The notes under the pieces were generated by a model that had not been told where the DNA came from, did not search any database, and saw nothing but the letters and a program-made list of their open reading frames with translations. This document shows positions 7,439 to 15,742 of a DNA stretch of 64,000 nt, piece after piece (the stretch's first letter is position 1; each line of letters begins with the position of its first letter). A program made the translations under genes and the position numbers. The stretch covers positions 1-64,000 of the forward strand of contig JBAXLI010000012.1 of assembly GCA_037134895.1 (NCBI GenBank). Reading direction: 5' to 3'. Source of the stretch: CAIRDP01 sp037134895 (GTDB taxonomy: Bacteria > Bacteroidota > Bacteroidia > Bacteroidales > FEN-979).

Positions 7439-10303
7439 CTATCCCATGCAAGTACTTACGAGGTTCCTGTCGCCAAAAGCATCATCGATTCTTGTCACAG
7501 TGGGCCAATATTTATCTTCGGCCGACCATGGCATCGGGTAAGCGGCTTTCTGCCTTGAATAGGGAAGTGTCCACTCATCGGCTGAAACCATTGCGGCTGT
7601 GTGCGGAGCTTTCATAATCACGTTCACTAACTTATCTGCTTTGCCGGAGGCGATTTCATCAATTTCACCTTTGATCGAAACCATAGCTTCGATGAAACGG
7701 TTAAGTTCATAATATGGTTCGCTCTCGGTAGGCTCAACCATCAGTGTACCATGCACAGGGAAGGCTACAGTGGGTGCATGAAATCCGTAATCCATCAGCC
7801 TTTTCGCGATATCAATGGCTCCGATACCGGTCTGACGTGAAATGGCGTTGCAGTCAACGATCATTTCGTGGGCACAACGGCCGTTCTTACCTGAGTAAAG
7901 TATAGGATAATACGGCTCAAGGCATGACTTAAGATAATTGGCGTTGAGTATGGCCATCTTCGTTGCTTCGGTTAGTCCGTTGCCACCCATCAGCTTGATA
8001 TAAGCGTAGGAAATGGTAAGTATAAGCGCGCTGCCATAAGGTCCTGATGCAACTGCAGTGGTACCGGTTTTACCTCCCGTTTCAACCTCGGTATGCTTAG
8101 GAAGGAATGGAGAAAGATGCTTTGCAACGGCAATAGGGCCTTCACCCGGGCCGCCTCCCCCGTGGGGAATGGCAAAGGTTTTATGCAGGTTGAGATGGCA
8201 AACATCGGCGCCTATCATCCCGGGATTGGTCAGGCCTACCTGGGCATTCATGTTTGCGCCGTCCATATATACCTGTCCGCCGTTCTCATGAACAATATTC
8301 ACGATCTCAAGTATGTTCTCTTCAAAAACACCGTGGGTCGAAGGGTAAGTCACCATTAGTGCCGAAAGCTTCTCTTTATGCTGAACGGCTTTCTCCCTGA
8401 GGTCGTTGGTGTCGATATTCCCGTTTTCGTCGCATTTGACAACAACCACCTGCATCCCTGCCATGGCAGCGCTTGCCGGGTTGGTGCCGTGGGCCGATGA
8501 GGGTATCAGGCATACATTCCTGTGGTTGTCACCCTTGCTGTTATGGTATTCGCGGATCACCAGCAGACCGGCATATTCTCCTGCCGCACCTGAATTTGGC
8601 ATGAACGATACGGAATCGAAGCCCGTGATCCCGCAAAGGTCTTTCTCAAGCTCTTTGATCAGGTACTGGTAGCCGGCTGCCTGGTCCTTAGGCACAAAGG
8701 GATGAATCCCTCCGAACTCAGGATAACTCAGGGCAAACAGCTCCGATGCTGCATTCAGCTTCATGGTACATGAACCCAGGGGGATCATCGAACGATTCAG
8801 CGAAAGGTCTTTGATCTCGAGTTTCTTCAGGTACCGCATCATTTCAGTTTCAGAATGATATGAATTAAACACCTTTTGTGTCATGAATGCGGATGTCCTC
8901 GTAAGTTCAGCCGGCATTGTCGTGATCATCTCACATTCCTTCGGGTTGCAGACGAACTCGGTATACCCTTTCCCGCCTGCCTGGGCAAACAGTCTCAGGA
9001 TATGGTTAATGTCGGTAAGTTCTGTAGTCTCATCAATACTTACACCAATATGCTTCTCCCCGAGATACCTGAAATTGATCTTCTGCTCAACTGCTTTGGA
9101 ATGCAGGGCATCAGCGGAAACACCTTCGGGCAGTTCAATGCAGAGGGTGTCGAAGAAATATTTGTTTACCTGCCTGAAGCCGTATTTCTGTACTTCCTGT
9201 GAAAGCACACCTGTAAGTATGTTGATATGACGGGCGATCTGTTTAATTCCTTTAGGGCCGTGATAAACTCCGTACATTCCGGCCATCACTGCAAGCAATA
9301 CCTGGGATGTACAGATGTTTGAAGTTGCCCTCTCACGTTTGATATGCTGTTCCCGGGTCTGAAGCGCCATTCTCAGCGCCCTGCTTCCGTTGGCATCAAC
9401 TGAAACCCCGATAATACGTCCGGGCATCTGACGCTTAAAATCTTCTTTGGTGGCAAAATAGGCTGCATGCGGACCGCCATAACCCATGGGGATACCGAAC
9501 CTCTGGGAGGAACCGAAAACCACATCCGCCCCCCATTCACCCGGAGGAGTGAGCAGGGCGAGGCTTAAAAGATCAGCTGCAACAGCTACTCCGATCTTCA
9601 GTTCATGCATTTTGATAACAAAATTTTTGTAATCAATGACTGCCCCATGCTGGTTCGGGTACTGGATAACGCATCCGAAAAAGCTGTTATCGGGAACAAA
9701 GGAAGAATGTTTTCCAAACACAAGCTCTATGCCGAGCGGAATAGCTCTTGTACGGATCACATCGGCTGTTTGCGGGAAAATGTCATCCGCCACAAAAAAT
9801 TTACAGGCTCCCCTTTTAACAGATTCACGGTCACGTGAATTATATAACATGATCATGGCTTCAGATGCAGCTGTGCCTTCATCGAGAAGGGATGCATTGG
9901 CGATTGGCATGGCAGTAAGATCGCTGATCATGGTCTGGAAATCGAGAAGGGCTTCAAGGCGGCCCTGGGAGATTTCAGCCTGGTATGGTGTATATGAGGT
10001 GTACCAACCCGGGTTTTCGAGAATGTTCCTCAGGATGACTGCCGGGGTAATTGTGTTGTAATATCCCTGCCCGATAAATGTTTTGTAAAGCTTGTTCTTT
10101 GACGCTATATCTTTAATGTGATTAAGGTACTGATACTCATTTATACCTTTTGGAAGATTGAGGGGAGTTTTAAGGCGGATGGCCCCGGGTACCGTCTCAT
10201 CGATAAGCTGATCCAGTGTTTTAACTCCGATCTTCTCAAGCATCGTGTCGATTTCGGCTCCAAAAGGGCCGTTGTGTCTTCTTGCAAAATTGTCAGTGAT
10301 CAT
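7439..10303 (-). CDS. gcvP: Glycine dehydrogenase (decarboxylating), P protein of glycine cleavage system
   Basis: A full-length single-chain P protein of 954 residues. It decarboxylates glycine with PLP and passes the aminomethyl group to the lipoyl H protein. The PLP lysine is K708 in HLNLHKTFAIPHGGGGPG. Other family segments include FIGQGYYNTITPAVI, NASLLDEGTAASEAM and MIPLGSCTMKLNAA. The start at 10303 (MITDNFARRHNG) is chosen because the longer frame to 10366 would run through a promoter (10337-10366) and touch a terminator stem. No gcvH or gcvT lies nearby. The glycine/one-carbon link fits the thyA-folA pair downstream at 13.6-14.9 kb. Confidence 0.96.
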   Translation of the reverse strand: MITDNFARRHNGPFGAEIDTMLEKIGVKTLDQLIDETVPGAIRLKTPLNLPKGINEYQYLNHIKDIASKNKLYKTFIGQGYYNTITPAVILRNILENPGWYTSYTPYQAEISQGRLEALLDFQTMISDLTAMPIANASLLDEGTAASEAMIMLYNSRDRESVKRGACKFFVADDIFPQTADVIRTRAIPLGIELVFGKHSSFVPDNSFFGCVIQYPNQHGAVIDYKNFVIKMHELKIGVAVAADLLSLALLTPPGEWGADVVFGSSQRFGIPMGYGGPHAAYFATKEDFKRQMPGRIIGVSVDANGSRALRMALQTREQHIKRERATSNICTSQVLLAVMAGMYGVYHGPKGIKQIARHINILTGVLSQEVQKYGFRQVNKYFFDTLCIELPEGVSADALHSKAVEQKINFRYLGEKHIGVSIDETTELTDINHILRLFAQAGGKGYTEFVCNPKECEMITTMPAELTRTSAFMTQKVFNSYHSETEMMRYLKKLEIKDLSLNRSMIPLGSCTMKLNAASELFALSYPEFGGIHPFVPKDQAAGYQYLIKELEKDLCGITGFDSVSFMPNSGAAGEYAGLLVIREYHNSKGDNHRNVCLIPSSAHGTNPASAAMAGMQVVVVKCDENGNIDTNDLREKAVQHKEKLSALMVTYPSTHGVFEENILEIVNIVHENGGQVYMDGANMNAQVGLTNPGMIGADVCHLNLHKTFAIPHGGGGPGEGPIAVAKHLSPFLPKHTEVETGGKTGTTAVASGPYGSALILTISYAYIKLMGGNGLTEATKMAILNANYLKSCLEPYYPILYSGKNGRCAHEMIVDCNAISRQTGIGAIDIAKRLMDYGFHAPTVAFPVHGTLMVEPTESEPYYELNRFIEAMVSIKGEIDEIASGKADKLVNVIMKAPHTAAMVSADEWTLPYSRQKAAYPMPWSAEDKYWPTVTRIDDAFGDRNLVSTCMG

Positions 10304-10336
10304 ATTTTCAAGTTTTTGATGGCAGTTTGGGAATCG

Positions 10337-10366
10337 CAAAAATACCAAGAATATCCTATAAATCAA
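10337..10366 (-). promoter_or_regulatory. gcvP promoter, Bacteroidota-type TTG-N19-TATTTTTG
   Basis: Read on the minus strand, TTG at 10366-10364 and TATTTTTG at 10344-10337 are separated by exactly 19 nt, matching the -33/-7 consensus of the main Bacteroidota sigma factor. The expected transcript starts near 10330, giving a leader of about 27 nt to the ATG at 10303. The -33 element overlaps the edge of the hppA terminator. Confidence 0.75.
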
Positions 10367-10400
10367 AGGAGGCTGTCACTAAGATTGTAACAGCCTCCTT
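10366..10400 (-). terminator. Terminator after hppA
   Basis: An 11-bp stem (10366-10376 with 10390-10400, core GGAGGCTGT) with a 13-nt loop lies 29 bp past the hppA stop and is followed on the minus strand by a short T-rich run. The next gene, gcvP, has its own promoter starting in the same bases. Confidence 0.75.
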
Positions 10401-10428
10401 AAATTCAGAAGCGGGTGTTGTTGCCTCG

Positions 10429-12843
10429 TTAAGATTTCCTGATCCTCATGTTATAGAAGGAACGGTAAACAAAATACAGGGCAATAGCAAAAAACACAGT
10501 GCCAATGTAAGGCGCAATGCTGTAGAAACTTTCTGAAATTGCAATTTCCATTGCAAGCAAGCCGAACAGGGTGGTGAATTTAATGATGGGGTTCAATGCC
10601 ACGGATGAGGTGTCTTTGAAAGGATCGCCAACAGTATCGCCGACCACTGCAGCATCATGCAGCGGTGTACCCTTTTCCCTGAGGTCAACTTCTACTACTT
10701 TCTTGGCATTATCCCAGGCGCCTCCTGCATTAGCCATGAAAATTGCCTGGAATAATCCGAAGAATGCAATAGACACCAGGTAGCTTACAAAAAATGATGC
10801 AGCCGCATATCTCAGAGGATCTGTTTTAGCAAGTAAAACATCCTGGTATCCTGATAAAAATGCAATCGCAAGTGCAAATGAGAAAATCGCGATGAAAATG
10901 TTGAACATACCGGTTTGGGCATACTGGGTGCATATCCTGACCACTTCTTTAGAAGTTTCCACAGATGCCTTTTTTTCTGCATTTTCGTCAAGGCGGATGT
11001 TCTTTTTAATGTATTCCACTGCCCGGTAGGCTCCTGTTGTAACAGCCTGTATTGATGCCCCCGTGAACCAATAGATCACTGCGCCCCCGGTAAGGAAACC
11101 GAGGATGGTATACGGATTAAGGACGTTAAGAATGGATTCAGGGGAGATCCCGAATTTGTTTTTAATAACCAGGATAAGTGAGAAGATCATGGTCGTAGCA
11201 CCCACAACAGCTGTGCCGATAAGTACGGGCTTGGCTGTTGCCTTGAAGGTATTCCCGGCTCCGTCGTTGGCCTCAAGATAGTGCTTCGCATTTTCGAAAT
11301 CGGGTTTGAATCCGAAATCTTTCTGAATGTCAGCCGAAGCTTTTTCTATATCTTCTTCAATAAGCGAAAGCTCATATACCGACTGTGCATTATCGGTGAC
11401 CGGGCCATAGCTGTCAACTGCAATGGTCACAGGTCCCATGCCGAGGAAACCAAAGGCTACGAGGCCGAAGGCAAAAATAGCGGGATAGATCATGAAGGCA
11501 TCCAGGCCGTTCTTGCTGGTAAGATATGCGATGAACATCAGCACAAGAAAAACCATTCCCTGCCAGAAGGCGCTGAAATTTCCTGCAACAAGCCCCGAAA
11601 GGATGTTCAGTGATGCTCCACCCTCGCGGGATGCGGTTACAACCTCGTTTACATGCCTTGATTTGGGGCTGGTGAAGATCTTTGTAAATTCAGGAATAAG
11701 CGCTGCTCCGAGTGTTCCGCAGCTAATAATAATGGAAAGCGTAAGCCATAGGTTGTTTTTCAGATCGCCGATCATAAAATAACTTGCTGCAAAAGTGACG
11801 GCAATGGAAAGGAGGGAGGTGATCCAAACAAGGTTGGTCAGCGGGCGCTCAAAATCAATATCGACCTGGTTTCCGTATTTGGCCTGTGAGAATATTTTAT
11901 TGATGTAAAAAGCTGTAATGGAAGTCACAACCATTAAAATACGCATCACGAAGATCCAGGTCAGCAGCTGTTTCTGGTTTTCAACATCCCCGACAGCAAG
12001 AACAATAAAAGAAATAAGTGCAACCCCGGTTACACCGTAGGTTTCAAAACCATCGGCAGTAGGTCCGACGCTGTCGCCTGCATTGTCGCCGGTACAATCG
12101 GCAATAACACCGGGGTTCCTGGGATCATCTTCCTTGATTTTGAAAACAACCTTCATCAGGTCGGAACCGATGTCGGCGATCTTTGTGAAAATTCCTCCTG
12201 CGATACGCAGTGCTGACGCCCCGAGTGATTCTCCGATTGCAAAACCAATGAAACTGGCGCCTGCATAATCCCTGGGTACAAATAATAAAATTATGAGCAT
12301 CATGATCAGCTCAACGCAGATCAGCATGACGCCAATGCTCATTCCTGCGTCGAGAGGGATGTTCAGTAATTTAATGGGTTTCTTCTCCAGGGAGGCGAAA
12401 GCCATACGGCTGTTGGCCAGGGTGTTCATCCGGATGCCAAACCATGCAACACTGTAAGAACCAAGGATGCCGATCACAGCCCAGACAAGGATCAATAAGA
12501 CACCTCCAAATGGCATGGACTGAAGAAAGCCATAATAAAATGCAATGCAAGTCCCGATGATCGCGAATAAAATGATTAGAAATTTTCCCTGCTGAAGGAG
12601 ATACGTTTTACAGGTTTCAAAAATGATCTGTGCAACATCCAGCATTGACTGGTGGGCTTTCAGCTTACGCACTTTGGTAAACTGATAGTAGCCGAACAGC
12701 ATGCCCAGCAAAATTACGATGAACCCGAACATCAGCAGATTGTTCTGCGATGCTGACAGATCAGGGATCTTCAAGTCCGCCTCGGAGGCAAACATTGAAA
12801 CAGGCAGCAATAAAGCCGCCAAAAATATAGACAGTTTTCTCAT
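10429..12843 (-). CDS. hppA: Membrane-bound proton-translocating pyrophosphatase, divergent subfamily
   Basis: An 804-residue polytopic protein with about 16 hydrophobic segments that couples PPi hydrolysis to ion pumping. The catalytic loop DDPRNPGVIADCTGDNAGDSVGPTADGFETYG replaces the more usual GDNVGDxAGMxxDLFxSY, marking a divergent branch of the family. The later segment NDGAGNTFKATAKP has Lys at the position where K+-dependent enzymes have Ala, which points to K+ independence. The conserved VVGDTVGDPFKDTSSVALNPIIKF lies near the C-terminus. The first 20 residues look like a signal or first membrane segment. Ion specificity (H+ or Na+) cannot be settled by eye. A -7-like box CAAATTTA (minus-strand TAAATTTG) lies at 12870-12877. 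Confidence 0.94.
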   Translation of the reverse strand: MRKLSIFLAALLLPVSMFASEADLKIPDLSASQNNLLMFGFIVILLGMLFGYYQFTKVRKLKAHQSMLDVAQIIFETCKTYLLQQGKFLIILFAIIGTCIAFYYGFLQSMPFGGVLLILVWAVIGILGSYSVAWFGIRMNTLANSRMAFASLEKKPIKLLNIPLDAGMSIGVMLICVELIMMLIILLFVPRDYAGASFIGFAIGESLGASALRIAGGIFTKIADIGSDLMKVVFKIKEDDPRNPGVIADCTGDNAGDSVGPTADGFETYGVTGVALISFIVLAVGDVENQKQLLTWIFVMRILMVVTSITAFYINKIFSQAKYGNQVDIDFERPLTNLVWITSLLSIAVTFAASYFMIGDLKNNLWLTLSIIISCGTLGAALIPEFTKIFTSPKSRHVNEVVTASREGGASLNILSGLVAGNFSAFWQGMVFLVLMFIAYLTSKNGLDAFMIYPAIFAFGLVAFGFLGMGPVTIAVDSYGPVTDNAQSVYELSLIEEDIEKASADIQKDFGFKPDFENAKHYLEANDGAGNTFKATAKPVLIGTAVVGATTMIFSLILVIKNKFGISPESILNVLNPYTILGFLTGGAVIYWFTGASIQAVTTGAYRAVEYIKKNIRLDENAEKKASVETSKEVVRICTQYAQTGMFNIFIAIFSFALAIAFLSGYQDVLLAKTDPLRYAAASFFVSYLVSIAFFGLFQAIFMANAGGAWDNAKKVVEVDLREKGTPLHDAAVVGDTVGDPFKDTSSVALNPIIKFTTLFGLLAMEIAISESFYSIAPYIGTVFFAIALYFVYRSFYNMRIRKS

Positions 12844-12957
12844 ATGAAAGGAATTACATATTGGGTTGCCAAATTTATAAAGGATTTTTGAAACAATCCA
12901 ATTAAAAGGAAAAAATATTTACACGGCCTATTATTTTAGAATCCGGAAGAATTGTGG

Positions 12958-12965
12958 TAAATTTG
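12958..12965 (+). promoter_or_regulatory. Candidate -7 box for the DUF151-thyA-folA run
   Basis: TAAATTTG matches TAnnTTTG and ends 20 nt before the ATG at 12986. No TTG was found at the 19-nt spacing upstream, so only the -7 element is supported. Confidence 0.5.
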
Positions 12966-12985
12966 TACTACTAATCCGACATTAC

Positions 12986-13585
12986 ATGATGGAGAAAATC
13001 CGCCTTGAAATTATTGGAATGTCATACAGCCAGTCACAGACAGGGGCCTATGCTTTGATCCTTGGAGAGAAGGACGGGAAACGCAGGCTGCCGATAATCA
13101 TCGGAGGATTTGAGGCACAGGCAATCGCCATTGAACTTGAAAAGATCAAGACCCCCAGGCCGCTGACACACGATTTGTTCAAGTATTTTGCTGATGCCTT
13201 TAAGATTGAGATCAAAGAAATTGTTATCAATAAATTTCTTGAAGGTGTTTTTTATGCCCAGCTGGTATGTTTTGACGGTACCCATATCGAAGAAGTTGAT
13301 TCCCGCACTTCCGACGCCATTGCACTTGCCCTGAGGTTCAGCTGCCCGATATTTACTTATGAGGACATCATGAAGGCAGCTTCAATCATGGTTGAAGAAG
13401 ATACAGAAGCTCAGGCCGCAGCTGTATCGGAACCGGCTGTGAGCCCCTCTTCCAAACATGAATTCTCCGGCCTCTCTGTCGATGAGCTCAATGAGAGACT
13501 GCAGGCTGCCATCGATAATGAAGAATATGAAAAAGCATCCCAGATCCGTGACGAACTGAACCGTCGTAACAAGCCCAGGAAATAG
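12986..13585 (+). CDS. Bifunctional nuclease family protein (DUF151) with C-terminal UvrB/C motif
   Basis: A 199-residue protein. Residues about 1-135 form the DUF151 domain (LPIIIGGFEAQAIAIELE, RPLTHDLF, DSRTSDAIALALR), a family with reported DNase/RNase activity in plants and found widely in bacteria. Residues about 160-195 (LSVDELNERLQAAIDNEEYEKASQIRDELNRR) are a UvrB/UvrC-interaction motif, a helical hairpin. An acid/alanine-rich linker joins them. It may begin at the second Met (12989). It lies 3 bp upstream of thyA and is probably co-transcribed with thyA and folA. Confidence 0.88.
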   Translation: MMEKIRLEIIGMSYSQSQTGAYALILGEKDGKRRLPIIIGGFEAQAIAIELEKIKTPRPLTHDLFKYFADAFKIEIKEIVINKFLEGVFYAQLVCFDGTHIEEVDSRTSDAIALALRFSCPIFTYEDIMKAASIMVEEDTEAQAAAVSEPAVSPSSKHEFSGLSVDELNERLQAAIDNEEYEKASQIRDELNRRNKPRK

Positions 13586-13588
13586 CAC

Positions 13589-14383
13589 ATGCAACAATAT
13601 CTCGACCTGCTTGATTTTGTAATGAAGAACGGTACGAAAAAGGAAGACCGTACAGGAACTGGCACGCTCAGTGTTTTTGGCTACCAGATGAGGTTTAATC
13701 TTGCTAATGGCTTTCCCCTCATGACCACCAAAAAGCTTCATCTCCGCTCAATTATCCATGAACTGCTCTGGTTTCTCCAGGGCTCCACTAATTTGAAATA
13801 CCTGCAGGAGAACAAAGTAAGCATCTGGAACGAATGGGCCAAACCCGACGGGGATCTTGGTCATATTTATGGTTACCAATGGCGCCACTGGCCCAGTCAT
13901 GACGGTACTTATATCGACCAGATCAAACAGGTCGTTGAATCAATAAAAGTTAATCCGGACTCACGCCGTCATATTGTCAGTGCATGGAATGTGGGCGAAC
14001 TTGACCTCATGGCCCTCCCTCCCTGCCACCTTATGTTTCAGTTTTATGTTGCCAATTCAAAGTTGTCGTGCCAGATGTACCAGCGCTCATGCGACATCTT
14101 CCTCGGCGTCCCTTTCAACATTGCCTCGTATGCGTTACTGCTCATGATGATGGCCCAGGTGACCTCTCTGCAACCAGGAGAGTTCGTTCATACCCTCGGC
14201 GATGCGCATATCTACCTTAATCATATCGACCAGGTGAAACTGCAACTTACCAGGACCCCTTTACCTCTTCCTGAAATGGTCCTTAACCCTGATGTGAAAG
14301 ACATCCTTGGTTTCAGATTCGAAGATTTCAGCCTGGGCAACTACCAGTCACATCCGCATATCAAAGGAGAAATTTCTGTTTAA
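13589..14383 (+). CDS. thyA: Thymidylate synthase
   Basis: A 264-residue ThyA-type enzyme that methylates dUMP to dTMP using methylene-tetrahydrofolate. It has the nucleophile C146 in LPPCHLMFQFY, the dUMP phosphate site QRSCDIFLGVPFNIASYALL, and the motifs DRTGTGTLSVFGYQMRF and GDAHIYLNHIDQ. Length and numbering match the E. coli enzyme. It lies between the DUF151 gene (3-bp gap) and folA (9-bp gap), the usual partner that regenerates tetrahydrofolate. Confidence 0.98.
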   Translation: MQQYLDLLDFVMKNGTKKEDRTGTGTLSVFGYQMRFNLANGFPLMTTKKLHLRSIIHELLWFLQGSTNLKYLQENKVSIWNEWAKPDGDLGHIYGYQWRHWPSHDGTYIDQIKQVVESIKVNPDSRRHIVSAWNVGELDLMALPPCHLMFQFYVANSKLSCQMYQRSCDIFLGVPFNIASYALLLMMMAQVTSLQPGEFVHTLGDAHIYLNHIDQVKLQLTRTPLPLPEMVLNPDVKDILGFRFEDFSLGNYQSHPHIKGEISV

Positions 14384-14392
14384 TACTGAACT

Positions 14393-14881
14393 ATGCTTGC
14401 AATTATCGTAGCTATTGCCGAAAACCTGGCCATAGGTAAGAACAATGACCTCCTCTGGCATATTCCCGGAGATCTTAAAAGGTTTAAACAGATCACAGGC
14501 GGACGAACGGTGGTTATGGGAAAACGCACTTACTACTCCCTGCCCAGGAGGCCTCTCCCCAATAGGAGAAACCTCGTTATCACTGATGTGGCCGGCGAGA
14601 TCATTGAGGGCTGCGAAATGGCCTATTCCATTGAAGATGCCAGTGCCAGATGTAATCCTGCCGAGGAAAGCTTTGTTATTGGCGGCGCTTCCATCTACAA
14701 ACAATTCCTGCCTCTGGCACAAAGGATGTACCTGACAAGGGTGCATAAAGAATTTGAAGGTGATGTGTTCTTCCCGGAGATCAGGTTTGACGAATGGCAG
14801 CTGGTTCTGAAAGAGGACATTCCTTTCGACGAAAGCCTTGGTTTTTCCTACTCTTACGAGAATTACGAACGTAAAAAATGA
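14393..14881 (+). CDS. folA: Dihydrofolate reductase
   Basis: A 162-residue NADPH-dependent enzyme that restores tetrahydrofolate after thymidylate synthesis. The N-terminal IIVAIAENLAIGKNNDLLWHIPGDLKRFKQIT holds the folate-binding Trp and acidic residue. TVVMGKRTYYSLP and FVIGGASIYKQFLP form the NADPH site. It directly follows thyA and its stop overlaps the next gene by 4 nt (ATGA), so the lipoprotein gene is translationally coupled. Confidence 0.97.
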   Translation: MLAIIVAIAENLAIGKNNDLLWHIPGDLKRFKQITGGRTVVMGKRTYYSLPRRPLPNRRNLVITDVAGEIIEGCEMAYSIEDASARCNPAEESFVIGGASIYKQFLPLAQRMYLTRVHKEFEGDVFFPEIRFDEWQLVLKEDIPFDESLGFSYSYENYERKK

Positions 14882-15732
14882 ACTACCCGGGAAACAGGCC
14901 CTTCAACGCTGCAGCAATGCTGATCGGCTTTCTTATTCTCATTTCAGCAGCGGAAGCCTGTCGAAAGAAGAACTATTCCTACGATGTCAGTGCAAATCTT
15001 TATGTCGCCAATAATGTTGTTTTTGTGGAAAGGGGACTGGTACATACCTTTAATCTTCTGCTGAAAACAAACATGAACCCGGCCATAAGGAGGGACGGGG
15101 TAGGGATAATCGATAAAGCGATCATTCATTTTGATACTTCTGCTAACCTGATTACGATAAAGTATCAGAATAATATATGTGCCGACAGTGTTGTGAGGAA
15201 TGGGCAGATTTTCATCCGGATGAGTGGTGATTTTTTTTCAACCGGTACTGTCGCGATCTTGTATTTTTACAAATATTCTGAGGACGGCAGGCAGTTCGCC
15301 GGCACCGACAGCCTTGTAAACCTGGGTGCTCCGGCTGGAGGGAGATGCAGTTATAAATCATTCATCGACAGCCTGGTGATCAAGCAGGACTCAGGTTCAA
15401 ACTCCACCTGGCATTCTGAATTTCAGTATAACATACCTTCTGTCCTGAAGCTGCCTTCCGACAGCATTAATCCGGTTATTATTACAGGTACTGCCGGCGG
15501 ATGGACTGATGAAGGATATAACTTTACCCTGGAAATAAGCATCCCGCTTGTTAACAGAATCTACTGCCCGTGGATACGTGAAGGTGTTCAGCAGGTTTCA
15601 ATTCCGGCTCTTGAAATAAGCTCGGGAAGTATAGAATATGTTAACATGGCATCATGCAACAACCGGGTGACATACAGGTTCGGGAGTTCAATGTTTGAAT
15701 GGTGGATCAATAAGAAAAAGCTGATTTTCTGA
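14878..15732 (+). CDS. Hypothetical lipoprotein, coupled to folA
   Basis: 284 residues with a hydrophobic segment ending LIGFLILISAAEAC, which fits a lipobox with Cys28. The mature part is beta-rich and Cys-containing (NNICADS, GGRCSYKS, RIYCPW, MASCNN) with no recognised domain. It overlaps folA by 4 nt and is the last gene of the run. It converges on the gene at 15743 with a 10-bp gap. Probably an outer-membrane lipoprotein; function unknown. Confidence 0.7.
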   Translation: MNYPGNRPFNAAAMLIGFLILISAAEACRKKNYSYDVSANLYVANNVVFVERGLVHTFNLLLKTNMNPAIRRDGVGIIDKAIIHFDTSANLITIKYQNNICADSVVRNGQIFIRMSGDFFSTGTVAILYFYKYSEDGRQFAGTDSLVNLGAPAGGRCSYKSFIDSLVIKQDSGSNSTWHSEFQYNIPSVLKLPSDSINPVIITGTAGGWTDEGYNFTLEISIPLVNRIYCPWIREGVQQVSIPALEISSGSIEYVNMASCNNRVTYRFGSSMFEWWINKKKLIF

Positions 15733-15742
15733 ACCTGGGGTC

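Noticed and set aside
10304..10366. Extended gcvP N-terminus from 10366
   Set aside because: The stretch contains the promoter and the edge of a terminator; the family starts near MITDNFARRHNG.
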